From the NCBI GenBank assembly GCA_022009975.1, contig CP091733.1, positions 1,009,001 through 1,073,000 on the forward strand: 64,000 nt of DNA, in the 5' to 3' direction. The position numbers and the translations under genes were made by a program. Of the stretch, positions 1 to 8,988 are shown one piece after another; positions within the stretch are counted from its first letter, which is position 1, and each line of letters starts with the position of its first letter. The notes beneath the pieces are model-generated. The model was given only the letters and a program-made list of their open reading frames with translations, was not told the DNA's origin and did no database searches. Source of the stretch: Phocaeicola vulgatus (lineage in GTDB: Bacteria > Bacteroidota > Bacteroidia > Bacteroidales > Tannerellaceae).

Positions 1-39
1 AATGGCAAAACAATTATTGAAAACTGGTTAAAAGCTTGA
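1..39 (+). CDS. trpG: C-terminal end of anthranilate synthase glutamine amidotransferase (partial)
   Basis: The first 12 codons form an open frame ending NGKTIIENWLKA followed by TGA, 4 bases before the trpD start. In Bacteroidetes trp operons trpG (component II, which supplies ammonia from glutamine to anthranilate synthase) normally sits just before trpD, and this tail resembles TrpG C-termini. The rest of the gene lies outside the window. The identification rests mainly on position and spacing. Confidence 0.6.
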   Translation, partial: NGKTIIENWLKA

Positions 40-43
40 CATC

Positions 44-1042
44 ATGAAAGAGACATTATATAGATTATTCGAACATCAATATCTGGGGAAAGAGGAAGCC
101 CGCCAGATCCTGCAAGGAATTGCGCAGGGTTGTTATAACGACGCCCAAATTGCCAGCTTGATTACCGTGTTCCTCATGAGGAATATTTCAGTCGAGGAAT
201 TGGCTGGTTTCCGTGAAGCACTGTTGGACATGCGTGTCCCGGTAGATTTGCAGGAGTTTAAACCGATTGACATTGTCGGGACTGGCGGTGACGGCAAGAA
301 TACCTTCAACATCAGCACGACATCTTGCTTCGTGGTTGCGGGAGCCGGTTATCATGTGGTCAAGCATGGGAATTATGGGGCGACTTCCGTCAGCGGAGCC
401 AGCAACGTGATGGAACAACACGGGGTGAAGTTTACTGCCGACGTGGACAAGCTCCGCCATTCGATGGAACAATGCCGCATCGCCTATTTGCATGCCCCTT
501 TGTTCAATCCGGCATTGAAAGCTGTTGCGCCTGTCCGCAAGATGCTGGGAGTGCGCAGCTTCTTTAACATGTTAGGCCCGTTGGTCAATCCAGTTATCCC
601 GGCTTATCAACTCCTTGGCGTCTATAACCTGCCATTGCTCCGCCTTTATAATTATACATATCAGGAGAGCGGGACGCAATTTGCCGTTGTCCATAGTTTG
701 GATGGTTATGATGAAATTTCCTTGACAGATGAATTCAAGGTCGCCACTCCTTATAAAGAGATTCTTTATACGCCTGAAATGTTAGGCTTCAGCCGCTGCA
801 AAGGGAAAGATTTGGACGGAGGCTCAACTCCGGAAGAGGCAGCCAGAATCTTTGATGCGGTTTTGGAAGGAACGGCAACAAAGGCGCAGGCCGATTGCGT
901 GATTGCCAATTCCGCTTTTGCCATCCAGGTCATTTGCCCGGAGAAGAAAATTAGCGATTGCATCGCTGAGGCTCGTGAGTCGCTGGAAAGCAAGCGGGCT
1001 TTGGGCACATTCCAGAAATTCATAGAAATCAACGCACGATGA
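44..1042 (+). CDS. trpD: Anthranilate phosphoribosyltransferase
   Basis: Joins anthranilate to PRPP to give phosphoribosyl-anthranilate, the second step of tryptophan synthesis in the cytoplasm. At 332 residues it has normal family length. The N-terminal helical domain (about 1-70) precedes the PRPP-binding glycine motif GTGGD at residues 79-83 and the KHGN motif at 107-110, followed by the serine-rich SVSGAS stretch that binds substrate. It starts 4 bases after trpG and its last four bases (ATGA) overlap the trpC start, so the two are translationally coupled. It is intact. Confidence 0.97.
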   Translation: MKETLYRLFEHQYLGKEEARQILQGIAQGCYNDAQIASLITVFLMRNISVEELAGFREALLDMRVPVDLQEFKPIDIVGTGGDGKNTFNISTTSCFVVAGAGYHVVKHGNYGATSVSGASNVMEQHGVKFTADVDKLRHSMEQCRIAYLHAPLFNPALKAVAPVRKMLGVRSFFNMLGPLVNPVIPAYQLLGVYNLPLLRLYNYTYQESGTQFAVVHSLDGYDEISLTDEFKVATPYKEILYTPEMLGFSRCKGKDLDGGSTPEEAARIFDAVLEGTATKAQADCVIANSAFAIQVICPEKKISDCIAEARESLESKRALGTFQKFIEINAR

Positions 1043-1851
1043 AAACAGATATCCTTCAAACCATCTTGGCGCAAAAACGCACGGAGGTTGAACAGCAAAA
1101 GGCGGCTGTCCCGTTGACGGCACTTTTAGCTTTGGCAAACGAAGCGATGGAACAGCCCACTCGCTCCATGCGGCAGGCTTTGGAAAGCTCTGCTTCTGGC
1201 ATCATTGCCGAGTTCAAACGCAAAAGTCCCTCCAAAGGCTGGCTTCACCCCAATGCCCAAGTGGCGGAAATCATCCCGTCATACGAAGCCAATGGAGCCT
1301 CTGCCTGTTCCGTGTTAACCGACACTTCGTTCTTCGGAGGTGCTTTGGGGGATTTGCATAAAGCCCGCCGTTTGGTGGATATGCCTTTGTTGCGCAAGGA
1401 TTTCATGGTTGATCCTTACCAACTTTATCAGGCACGGGCTTTGGGAGCGGATGCCATCTTGTTGATTGCGGCAGCTTTGACACCCGAAGATTGCCAATTG
1501 TTGGCGGAGACAGCGCACAGCCTGCAACTGGAAGTGCTGTTGGAACTCCATCAGGCGGACGAACTGGAATATGTCACTCCGGAGATTGATATGTTGGGCG
1601 TGAACAACCGCAACTTGGGGACTTTCCAGACAGATGTGCAAAATTCGGTCAAGATGGCGGAAAGCATAGCGGCCTATTTGAAGAAGCACCCGGATTGTTC
1701 TCCTCTGTTAGTGGCGGAAAGCGGCATTTCCCAGCCGGAAACGGTCAGCCAATTGCGAAAGACAGGTTTCCGGGGGTTCCTGATAGGCGAGACATTTATG
1801 AAGACGGGAAATCCGGGCGGGACATTAAGCGAATTCATAAAACAGATCTGA
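1039..1851 (+). CDS. trpC: Indole-3-glycerol phosphate synthase
   Basis: Closes the ring of CdRP to indole-3-glycerol phosphate, the fourth step of tryptophan synthesis. The 270-residue protein is a single (beta/alpha)8 barrel. The family signatures IIAEFKRKSPSKG (about 55-67, with the catalytic lysine), LRKDFMVDPYQ, the LGVNNRNL motif and the late VAESGIS loop are all visible. Unlike in enterobacteria it is not fused to TrpF, which is the next gene. It overlaps trpD by four bases and ends 4 bases before trpF. Confidence 0.97.
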   Translation: MKTDILQTILAQKRTEVEQQKAAVPLTALLALANEAMEQPTRSMRQALESSASGIIAEFKRKSPSKGWLHPNAQVAEIIPSYEANGASACSVLTDTSFFGGALGDLHKARRLVDMPLLRKDFMVDPYQLYQARALGADAILLIAAALTPEDCQLLAETAHSLQLEVLLELHQADELEYVTPEIDMLGVNNRNLGTFQTDVQNSVKMAESIAAYLKKHPDCSPLLVAESGISQPETVSQLRKTGFRGFLIGETFMKTGNPGGTLSEFIKQI

Positions 1852-1855
1852 AGCA

Positions 1856-2506
1856 ATGATTGTCAAAGTGTGTGGTATGCGTGACCCGGACAATATCCGG
1901 GCAGTGGCGGAGGCAGGAGCGGATTGGATGGGATTTATCTTTTATCCCCGTTCTCCCCGTTGTTTCGACCGAGCTTCCATCCCTTTGCCGGATGCGATTT
2001 CCCGTGTCGGCGTGTTTGTCAATGAAAAGCCGGAGCGGATTTTGGCGAAGGCAGGAGAGTTCGGTTTGGATTATCTCCAGTTGCACGGGAAGGAGCCGGT
2101 CGATGAATGCCGCTTGTTGCGGGAAGCAGGTTACCCGGTCATAAAAGCCATATCGGTTTCCTCTGCGGAAGATGTCCTTCAAGCAATCCCTTATGAAGGC
2201 GAAGTGGATTATTTCTTGTTTGACACGAAATGCAAAGGATATGGAGGTTCCGGCCGCCAGTTTGATTGGTCTGTGTTGGAAAGCTATCAAGGAGAGACGC
2301 CTTTTCTGCTAAGCGGAGGCATTTCTCCCGGCTCGATAACCGAATTGGAGCAGTTCCGTCATCCGCTTTGGGCGGGAATCGACCTGAACAGCGGTTTTGA
2401 AACAGCTCCTGCGAATAAAGATGAACAGCTCTTGAAGCTCTTATCGGTCAATTTAAATCACAATTTAAATAACAAGTATCATGAATCGTATAACAACATT
2501 ATTTGA
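1856..2506 (+). CDS. trpF: Phosphoribosylanthranilate isomerase
   Basis: Performs the Amadori rearrangement of phosphoribosyl-anthranilate to CdRP, between TrpD and TrpC. The N-terminal VKVCGMRDPDN motif carries the catalytic cysteine; the QLHGKE strand and the late LLSGGISP phosphate-binding loop are in place, and 216 residues is normal. The C-terminal tail, rich in Asn, His and Lys, runs 26 bases into trpA, a larger overlap than the other junctions of this operon. The extension could be a relaxed stop position with no role of its own. Confidence 0.95.
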   Translation: MIVKVCGMRDPDNIRAVAEAGADWMGFIFYPRSPRCFDRASIPLPDAISRVGVFVNEKPERILAKAGEFGLDYLQLHGKEPVDECRLLREAGYPVIKAISVSSAEDVLQAIPYEGEVDYFLFDTKCKGYGGSGRQFDWSVLESYQGETPFLLSGGISPGSITELEQFRHPLWAGIDLNSGFETAPANKDEQLLKLLSVNLNHNLNNKYHESYNNII

Positions 2507-3257
2507 GAACAAGCATAATCCCATTCTTTCCATCTATTATCCGGCTGGTTATCCCAACCTGGGCGACACCGTCCCTATTTTGCAGGTTTTGCAGGCAAAA
2601 GGAGTGGATATGGTTGAAATAGGCATTCCTTTTTCAGACCCGATGGCGGACGGACCGGTTATCCAGGAGGCAAGCACGCATGCCCTTCGCAACGGAATCA
2701 GTTTGCGCCTTATCTTCGAACAGCTGAAGGATGTCCGCAAAGAGGGAATCCATATTCCTATTGTGTTGATGGGTTATTTGAATCCGATCATGCAATATGG
2801 CTTTGAAGCGTTCTGCCGCTCTTGTTCGGAAACAGGCGTGGACGGTATGATCGTGCCGGATCTTCCATTTGCCGATTATATGGCGGACTATAAGCCGATT
2901 GCGGATAAATATGATTTGAAGATGATCATGTTGATTACTCCTGAGACATCGGAGGATCGTGTCCGCCAAATCGATGCGCACACGAGCGGCTTCATTTATA
3001 TGGTTTCCAGTGCCTCGACAACGGGTGCGCAGAAGAGTTTCGATGAACAAAAGCAAGCCTATTTCCGGAAAATAAATGCTTTGCAGTTGAAGAATCCCCG
3101 GTTGGTCGGATTCGGCATCAGCAACAAAGCCACTTATGAAGCGGCAGCCCGGAATTCGAGGGGCGGAATTATCGGGAGCAAGTTTGTCCAGTTGCTGGAA
3201 AGTGAAGGGTCGCCGGAGAAAGCCATCGGCAAGTTGATGGAAGACATCACCCGCTGA
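2481..3257 (+). CDS. trpA: Tryptophan synthase alpha chain
   Basis: Cleaves indole-3-glycerol phosphate to indole, which is channelled to the beta chain TrpB (not in the window). The 258-residue barrel contains the catalytic pair Glu46 (MVEIGIPFSDP) and Asp57 (MADGP), both where expected, and the phosphate loop near GFGIS and RGGIIGS. It is the last gene of the trp operon; the gene order here, G-D-C-F-A, fits the common Bacteroidales order trpB-E-G-D-C-F-A. After the stop there are about 100 bases with no clear terminator, and then two genes facing the other way. Confidence 0.96.
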   Translation: MNRITTLFENKHNPILSIYYPAGYPNLGDTVPILQVLQAKGVDMVEIGIPFSDPMADGPVIQEASTHALRNGISLRLIFEQLKDVRKEGIHIPIVLMGYLNPIMQYGFEAFCRSCSETGVDGMIVPDLPFADYMADYKPIADKYDLKMIMLITPETSEDRVRQIDAHTSGFIYMVSSASTTGAQKSFDEQKQAYFRKINALQLKNPRLVGFGISNKATYEAAARNSRGGIIGSKFVQLLESEGSPEKAIGKLMEDITR

Positions 3258-3357
3258 GGAGTTCCCATTATCATCCAAAAGAAAACAGGCGGTGCGTCAG
3301 AATTTATGGCACATCGCCCCGGTTTCTCTTTCATGCCGCCCTGTTTCAACAGTAGCG

Positions 3358-3684
3358 TTATTGTTTTTTCCCTCCCACGAAGGCTGCATATAATTGGAAA
3401 ATGGCAGCTATTGACAAGAAGAGCACCCATTCGGTTTTCCCCTTGAACATGAAAGCGGACGAAACGACCATCAGGATGCCCGCAAGGATGTTGAACCGGT
3501 GCAATCTCTTTTGGCGGAATTCCATGTTCTCGGTGGGAAGGGTAAGATGGCAAACTAAGATCCCAGCTGCGCCAACGGCGAAAAGATAAGGGGCAACTGC
3601 TATTTTGCTTAAGTATAAAATGGCTCCCAATAACAAGCAAATGCCTGCGGATCCGAACAATATGTTTCTTACGGATGAACTCAT
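3358..3684 (-). CDS. Small four-helix inner-membrane protein, unknown function
   Basis: Predicted 108-residue protein with four hydrophobic stretches (about 9-25, 30-46, 64-80 and 86-103) joined by short charged loops, so probably an integral inner-membrane protein. No enzymatic motif is visible. It lies 4 bases downstream of the DivIC-like gene on the same strand and is probably co-transcribed with it from the promoter near 4030. Similar short membrane proteins next to divIC occur in other Bacteroidales, but I cannot assign a role. Confidence 0.75.
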   Translation of the reverse strand: MSSSVRNILFGSAGICLLLGAILYLSKIAVAPYLFAVGAAGILVCHLTLPTENMEFRQKRLHRFNILAGILMVVSSAFMFKGKTEWVLFLSIAAIFQLYAAFVGGKKQ

Positions 3685-3688
3685 GACT

Positions 3689-4009
3689 TTAATTTTCTTC
3701 TATGATATAGACATCTTCGTTTTCCCGGCTCATATAATATTCTTCGCGGGCAAAACGTTCCAATCCCTCTTTGTCTGTGCGCAATTCTTCCAGTTTCTTG
3801 CGGTTCGTGTCGATTTCCTTCTGGTAGAATTTGATCTGCTTTTGCAGGCTATGAATCGTTTCATCATATTTGTAACGTTTATAAGGATTGCTGTCTCCGT
3901 CCAGGCACATCAGGATGAAACATCCCAAAGTTGTCAGGACATATTTATTGATCCATGCCAGGTATTTATAGTAAAAATCCACCAGCTTTTTTTTCTCCCA
4001 ATTAAACAT
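3689..4009 (-). CDS. DivIC/FtsB-family septum formation initiator
   Basis: Small bitopic division protein. A short cytoplasmic N-terminus leads to one membrane helix (about 20-40), then a periplasmic coiled coil (about 50-80, with heptad-like Leu/Ile spacing and many Lys/Glu), then a RFAREEYYM segment typical of FtsB/DivIC proteins. In the family these bind FtsL and FtsQ in the divisome. At 106 residues the length is usual. It is read on the minus strand with the small membrane protein downstream. The family is clear; FtsB and DivIC cannot be separated from the sequence alone. Confidence 0.88.
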   Translation of the reverse strand: MFNWEKKKLVDFYYKYLAWINKYVLTTLGCFILMCLDGDSNPYKRYKYDETIHSLQKQIKFYQKEIDTNRKKLEELRTDKEGLERFAREEYYMSRENEDVYIIEEN

Positions 4010-4026
4010 AGCTTGCTATTTTCTTG

Positions 4027-4034
4027 CAAAGTTA
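4027..4034 (-). promoter_or_regulatory. Probable -7 element for the divIC operon
   Basis: On the minus strand the bases read TAACTTTG, matching the Bacteroidetes -7 consensus TAnnTTTG, 18 bases upstream of the DivIC start codon. No convincing TTTG at -33 was found. Confidence 0.5.
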
Positions 4035-4177
4035 TGCTTTTCATCCGACAGTTAATGGCGTTTATACTAAAAAGAATCGTTAAATTAACCACTTGCCTTC
4101 AAATTTTATATTACTTTTGGGCTTCTAATCAATCATTGCCCCTATCAGGATGATAGGGCAGGTTAAATTAATATGCG

Positions 4178-5356
4178 ATGAAACTCTATAATTTCGATGA
4201 AATAATCGACAGGAATGGGACGGCGTGTGTGAAATATGACGGAATGGCGGACGCTTTCCCCGGAAAAGAGGGCTTGCTTCCTTTGTGGGTGGCAGACATG
4301 GACTTCAGGACTCCGGACTTTATTTTGGATGCAATCAAGAAAAGATGCGAACACCCTGTCATGGGATATACTTTCAGCGACGACTCTTATTGGGATAGCA
4401 TCCTGACATGGCTGAAGTATAAATATGTGTGGGAAGCGAAGAAGGAGTGGCTCACCTATATCCCGGGCATCGTCAAAGGAATCGGCTTTGTCGTGCAGTG
4501 CTTCACCAAGCCGGGCGATAAAGTCATCATCCAGCCGCCGGTTTACCATCCCTTCCGGATTGTCCCGGAATCGATGAAACGCCAAGTCGTCTATAATCCG
4601 CTGAAGGAGGAAGAGGGCGGCTATTCGATGGATTTCGAGAATTTGGAGAGCGTGATAGACGAAGATTGCAAATTGCTTATCCTTAGCAACCCCCATAACC
4701 CGGGCGGGATCGTGTGGCATAAGGAGGACTTGGCCCGGTTGGCGGAAATCTGTGCGAAACACCATATCTTGGTCGTTTCGGATGAAATCCATGCCGAGAT
4801 GACTTATCCGGCTTTCCGGCATCATCCGTTTGCGACGGTGTCCGGGACAGCAGCCGATTGTTCCATCACTTTCATGGCTCCGAGCAAGACATTCAATATT
4901 GCAGGAATCGTCTCCTCTTATGCCATTGTGCCGAACAGGCAAATCCGCGAACAGTTCTTTGAATTCTTGGAGGCAGGGGAGTTGAACCATGGAACGATAT
5001 TCGCTTATACTGCGACGACGGCAGCTTATACTTATGGAGCCGAGTGGTTGCAGCAGATGCGCACTTATGTTGTCGAGAATGTGAATTATGTGGAGAATTA
5101 TCTCAAGGTGAATATCCCCCAGATCAAGATTGTCCGCCCGCAAGCATCCTTCCTGATTTGGTTGGATTGCCGCGGCTTGGGATTGGACCAGCCTGGGTTG
5201 GTCAGCCTGTTTGAAGACAAAGCCAAGTTGGCTCTGAACAATGGTGCGATGTTCGGTCCCGGCGGGGAAGGGCACATGCGATTGAATATCGGTTGCCCGC
5301 GGTCTGTCTTGGTGAAGGCGATGGAAGCCTTGAAAAAAGCAGTGAAAGAAAAATAA
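4178..5356 (+). CDS. MalY/PatB-type PLP-dependent C-S lyase or aminotransferase
   Basis: Fold-type I PLP enzyme of 392 residues, normal length for the MalY/PatB (cystathionine beta-lyase) group. Visible features are the LPLWVADMDF N-terminal motif typical of this group, the NPHNPGG loop at 171-177, the SDEIHAE strand at 201-207 holding the PLP-contacting Asp, and SKTFN around 236-240 with Lys237 as the Schiff-base lysine. Members cleave cystathionine or cysteine conjugates to pyruvate, ammonia and a thiol; some act as aminotransferases, so the exact substrate is open. It is followed by slyD 53 bases later. Confidence 0.9.
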   Translation: MKLYNFDEIIDRNGTACVKYDGMADAFPGKEGLLPLWVADMDFRTPDFILDAIKKRCEHPVMGYTFSDDSYWDSILTWLKYKYVWEAKKEWLTYIPGIVKGIGFVVQCFTKPGDKVIIQPPVYHPFRIVPESMKRQVVYNPLKEEEGGYSMDFENLESVIDEDCKLLILSNPHNPGGIVWHKEDLARLAEICAKHHILVVSDEIHAEMTYPAFRHHPFATVSGTAADCSITFMAPSKTFNIAGIVSSYAIVPNRQIREQFFEFLEAGELNHGTIFAYTATTAAYTYGAEWLQQMRTYVVENVNYVENYLKVNIPQIKIVRPQASFLIWLDCRGLGLDQPGLVSLFEDKAKLALNNGAMFGPGGEGHMRLNIGCPRSVLVKAMEALKKAVKEK

Positions 5357-5409
5357 TGAAACCGCCGGGCTCTGCTGCCTGGCGGGAAAACTTAATACAA
5401 TATATAATA

Positions 5410-5963
5410 ATGAGAATTTCAGCAAACAAATACGTTGCGGTTATATATGACCTGAACGTTGGAGAAGGAGAAGAGCGTGAATTAATGGAAAAAGCAACTC
5501 GTGAGGTCCCATTGAAGTTTATATATGGAACGGGCATGATGATTCCCGCTTTCGAAGACGCTTTGGCAGGATTGGAGTCTGGAGACCAGTTTGATTTCAG
5601 TTTGACTCCGGAAATGCTTATGGGGAATACAATGAAGACCATGTGTTGGAATTGCCGAAAAACATTTTCGAGATAGACGGGAAGTTCGATTCTGAAATGG
5701 TCAAGGAAGGCAATACAATCCCAATGATGGATGCGGACGGACACCGCATGAATGGCTCTGTGTTGGAGGTGAAAAAGGATGTTGTCGTGATGGACTTCAA
5801 CCATCCGTTGGCTGGTGAAACACTTCATTTCAAAGGTGAAGTGGTTGATGTGCACGAACCAACAGCTGAAGAGATTGCAGCGATGACTTCAAGCAGCTGC
5901 GGTGGCGGTTGCGAAGGTTGCGGTGGTGGTTGTGGCGACCACGAATGCGGAGGATGTCATTGA
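5410..5963 (+). CDS. slyD: SlyD-type FKBP peptidyl-prolyl isomerase (frameshifted in this sequence)
   Basis: Prolyl isomerase and chaperone of the SlyD family. The first frame gives the start of the FKBP domain up to about residue 68 (FSLTPE); the second resumes at AYGEYNEDHVLELP and continues through the inserted flap domain to a tail rich in Cys, Gly and His (about 24 residues), which in SlyD binds nickel and other metals. One A missing from the AAA run at 5612-5614 restores a 184-residue protein. The stop TGA overlaps the aroC start (TGATG). The break is probably a sequencing error. The name follows from the fold plus the metal-binding tail. Confidence 0.88.
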
Positions 5964-7027
5964 TGAACACGTTTGGCAACATCTTCAGGTTGACATCCTT
6001 CGGCGAATCCCACGGTGTCGCTGTCGGAGGAGTGATAGACGGTTGCCCTGCCGGGTTTGAACTTGACTTCCAAGAGATACAAAGGGAACTGGACCGGCGC
6101 AAGCCGGGGCAGTCCCGCATTACGACTCCCCGGAAAGAGGATGATGAAGTCCAGTTCCTTTCCGGCATTTATGAAGGGAAGACGACGGGGACTCCGATCG
6201 GCTTTGTCGTTTGGAACAAGAACCAGCACTCTTCGGACTATGACAACATGAAGCAGGTTTATCGTCCTTCCCATGCCGATTATGCCTACCAGATGAAATA
6301 CGGGATAAGGGATCCGAGGGGCGGAGGACGCTCTTCTGCCCGTGAGACGATTTCACGCTGCGTGGCTGGGGCGGTCGCAAAGCAAATATTGGCGAAGGAG
6401 GGCATTGAGGTCAAAGCCTATACTTCCCAAGTCGGTGCAATCCGCCTGGAGGGTTCTTATGCGGACTATGATTTGGATAGGGTCGAGGATAATCCGGTCC
6501 GCTGTCCGGATCCGCAAAAGGCACGGGAGATGGAGGAGCTGATAGCAAAGGTCAAGGCGGAAGGCGATACTATCGGTGGTGTCATAACCGGAGTAATCAA
6601 AGGTGTGCCGGTGGGCTTGGGAGAACCGGTCTTTGGCAAATTGCATGCCGCATTGGGCGATGCCATGCTCTCTATCAACGCTGCCAAAGGTTTTGAATAT
6701 GGAGACGGGTTTGATGCCGCCCTTTACCGGGGCTCGGAACGGAACGACCGTTTCTTCAATGACAATGGAAAGATAAACGTGCGCACGAATCATTCCGGTG
6801 GAATCCAAGGCGGCATATCGAACGGGCAGGATATCTATTTCCGTGTGGCGTTCAAATCGGTTGCGACTCTTTTGATGGAACAGGAGACGGTCGATATGGA
6901 CGGGAACGATGCGGTGTTGAAAGCCAAAGGGCGTCACGACCCGTGTGTCCTTCCGAGGGCGGTTCCTATCGTGGAGGCAATGGCTGCGATGACCATATTG
7001 GACTATTGGCTGTTGAACCGGAAATGA
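5963..7027 (+). CDS. aroC: Chorismate synthase
   Basis: Converts EPSP to chorismate with reduced FMN, the last step of the shikimate pathway that feeds the trp genes upstream. The start at 5963 (MNTFGNIFRL) was chosen because it gives the invariant N-terminus and FGESHG motif at residues 10-15; a longer frame starting in slyD is only an overlap. Also seen are RPSHADYAYQ, the RGGGRSSARET FMN-binding segment and the C-terminal RHDPCVLPRAVPIVE signature. It is 354 residues long and intact. Confidence 0.97.
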   Translation: MNTFGNIFRLTSFGESHGVAVGGVIDGCPAGFELDFQEIQRELDRRKPGQSRITTPRKEDDEVQFLSGIYEGKTTGTPIGFVVWNKNQHSSDYDNMKQVYRPSHADYAYQMKYGIRDPRGGGRSSARETISRCVAGAVAKQILAKEGIEVKAYTSQVGAIRLEGSYADYDLDRVEDNPVRCPDPQKAREMEELIAKVKAEGDTIGGVITGVIKGVPVGLGEPVFGKLHAALGDAMLSINAAKGFEYGDGFDAALYRGSERNDRFFNDNGKINVRTNHSGGIQGGISNGQDIYFRVAFKSVATLLMEQETVDMDGNDAVLKAKGRHDPCVLPRAVPIVEAMAAMTILDYWLLNRK

Positions 7028-7043
7028 TGATTGTTTTTTCCCG

Positions 7044-7994
7044 TCAAACCACATGGATGGGTTTCCCGTTTTGGTAAGCCTTCAGGTTGTTGATGGCGAT
7101 ATCCATCAAACGGATCCTTGCCTCTTTCGTCGCCCATGCGATATGGGGAGTGAAATGGCAATTCTTGGCTGTCAGCAACGGATTGTTTGCCGTTGGCGGT
7201 TCTGTGGAGAGGACATCGACTCCGGCGGCGGAGAGGCTGCCGGAGTTCAAGGCATCGGCAACCGCTTGCTCGTCAATCAGCGGGCCTCTGCCCGTATTGA
7301 TCAGGATGGCGGTCGGCTTCATCCATTCCAACGTTTCCGCATTGACAAATCCTTTAGTGGTGGCTGTCAGCGGACAATGCAACGACAAGACATCGCTCTC
7401 TTTGAACAATGTTTCTTTCTCCACCGGCGTGATGAAATCCGGCAGCTCTTCCTTTTTCTTGGAAGTGGAAGCAATCACCTTCATCCCGAACGCATGTGCG
7501 ACGTGGGCGACCGCCATGCCGATGTTCCCTAATCCCGCAATGCCAAATGTCTTGTCTGCCAACTCGATGAGGGGCGTGTCCCAGAAACAGAAATCGCTGC
7601 AGCTGCTCCATGCGCCTTCCCTTACTTCATCTGTGTAATGTGCGGCACGGTTCGTGATGTTCAAAAGGTGGGCGAATACCATCTGCACGACCGACCGGGT
7701 GCTGTAAGAAGGAATGTTGGTGACGATGACACCTCTCTTGCGGGCAACTTCCGTGTCGATGATATTGTATCCGGTCGCCAACACCCCGATATATTTCAGG
7801 TTGGGCAAAGCCATCAATGTCTCTCCGTCGAAAGGGACTTTGTTGGTCAAGACGGCGTCCGCCTCCTTGCATCGCTCGGCAATCTCGCCGGGAGAAGTTG
7901 CCTCATGGATGGTGCATTCTCCTAAAGCCTTGAGCCCTTCCCAAGACAAATCACCTTTGTTGACGGTTCTTCCGTCCAAAACTACTATTTTCAT
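7044..7994 (-). CDS. D-2-hydroxyacid dehydrogenase (glycerate/hydroxypyruvate type)
   Basis: NAD-dependent dehydrogenase of 316 residues with two Rossmann domains. The cofactor motif GIAGLGNIG lies near residue 147, the catalytic arginine in LINTGRGPLID near 233, and the catalytic histidine in HFTPHIAWAT near 283. Closest in character to glycerate dehydrogenase (HprA), which reduces hydroxypyruvate; related enzymes act on other 2-oxo acids, so the substrate is inferred. It converges on aroC, with 16 bases between the stops, and lies downstream of rlmH on the same strand. Confidence 0.9.
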   Translation of the reverse strand: MKIVVLDGRTVNKGDLSWEGLKALGECTIHEATSPGEIAERCKEADAVLTNKVPFDGETLMALPNLKYIGVLATGYNIIDTEVARKRGVIVTNIPSYSTRSVVQMVFAHLLNITNRAAHYTDEVREGAWSSCSDFCFWDTPLIELADKTFGIAGLGNIGMAVAHVAHAFGMKVIASTSKKKEELPDFITPVEKETLFKESDVLSLHCPLTATTKGFVNAETLEWMKPTAILINTGRGPLIDEQAVADALNSGSLSAAGVDVLSTEPPTANNPLLTAKNCHFTPHIAWATKEARIRLMDIAINNLKAYQNGKPIHVV

Positions 7995-8027
7995 TACGTT
8001 TAAATTATTAAGATAACAATTTCCTGT

Positions 8028-8500
8028 TTATTCATGATGATAAGGCTCATTGTTGAGGATTGTCATCGCCCGGTAAACCTGCTCCACGAAAATAAGTCGT
8101 ATCATTTGGTGGGAGAAGGTCATCCGGCTCAGGGATATTTTCTCGGAAGCCGCTTTATACACAGCTTCGCTGAACCCGTAAGGACCTCCGATGACGAAGA
8201 CCAGCCTCCGCGGGACACTCTGCATTTTCTTCTCCATGTAACGGGCGAACTCCATCGACGAAAACTCTTTCCCTTTCTCGTCCAGCAAGACCAAATGGTC
8301 GCCTTGCTGCAAAGACTTCAATATCAGTTCGCCCTCTTTCTCTTTTTGCTGGCTTTCCGGAAGATTCTTGACATTCTTAATGTCCGGAATGATCTGCATT
8401 TCGAAAGGGAGGTAATGGACCAACGGTTTTTATATTCATCGATGGCCTCCATGAAGTACCGGGCATCCGTTTTCCCTATGGCTATTAACGCTATTTTCAT
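8028..8500 (-). CDS. rlmH: 23S rRNA pseudouridine-1915 N3-methyltransferase (frameshifted in this sequence)
   Basis: SPOUT-class methyltransferase that modifies pseudouridine 1915 in helix 69 of 23S rRNA on the assembled ribosome. The N-terminal frame starts MKIALIAIGKTDARY at 8500; the rest resumes at LVHYLPFEMQ and ends in the SAM-binding knot with FVIGGPYGFS and the late LSRMTFSHQ segment. One T missing (coding strand) at 8422-8423 joins the two into 157 residues, the usual length. A true break in this conserved gene is unlikely, so I read it as a sequencing error. Confidence 0.92.
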
Positions 8501-8611
8501 TGAGCTTCTTGTTTTGTCGGCAAAAATATAAATAATTCCGCGCATTCTGCCGGCAAGACTGAAAATAATCCTTACCTTTGCCAAAAGTAAAACAAAAAAA
8601 GACGGAGCACT

Positions 8612-8983
8612 ATGAAACGATTACTGTTGACGGTCATGTTATTGGCCAATGTGTTGCTGCTGGAGGCAGCGGATATCACGGCGATTTCCACAGCATTCCA
8701 AAAAGGGGACGCTGCCGGTTTGCAGCTGGTCTTGGCGAAAACGGTGGACATTGCCATTTCGGAAGCCAACAGAAACTGTGATGCGGAAGAGGCTGTTTCG
8801 ATGCTTGCGGAATTCTTCAAGTCGAACAAGCCGGAGAGTTTCCAGTTGGTGCATCATGCAGACAAAGGCGAAACGGGATTTTTTGTTGCCAAATTGAAGG
8901 CGGGCAAACAGCAATACCGGCTCAATGTGGCTTATACGACGGTGGACAACAAAGCAATTGTACAATCAATAAGAATAGAATAA
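8612..8983 (+). CDS. DUF4783 family secreted protein
   Basis: Predicted 123-residue protein with a hydrophobic N-terminal signal peptide (about 1-19, ending near LLEAAD) and a small alpha+beta domain after it that looks like a SnoaL/NTF2-like fold (ISTAFQKGDAAGLQ ... FFVAKLKAGKQQYRLNVAYTT). It matches the DUF4783 family of Bacteroidetes, which often sits directly before nadC, as here with a 5-base gap. No catalytic residues are evident; its job in the periplasm is unknown. Confidence 0.85.
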   Translation: MKRLLLTVMLLANVLLLEAADITAISTAFQKGDAAGLQLVLAKTVDIAISEANRNCDAEEAVSMLAEFFKSNKPESFQLVHHADKGETGFFVAKLKAGKQQYRLNVAYTTVDNKAIVQSIRIE

Positions 8984-8988
8984 ACGAG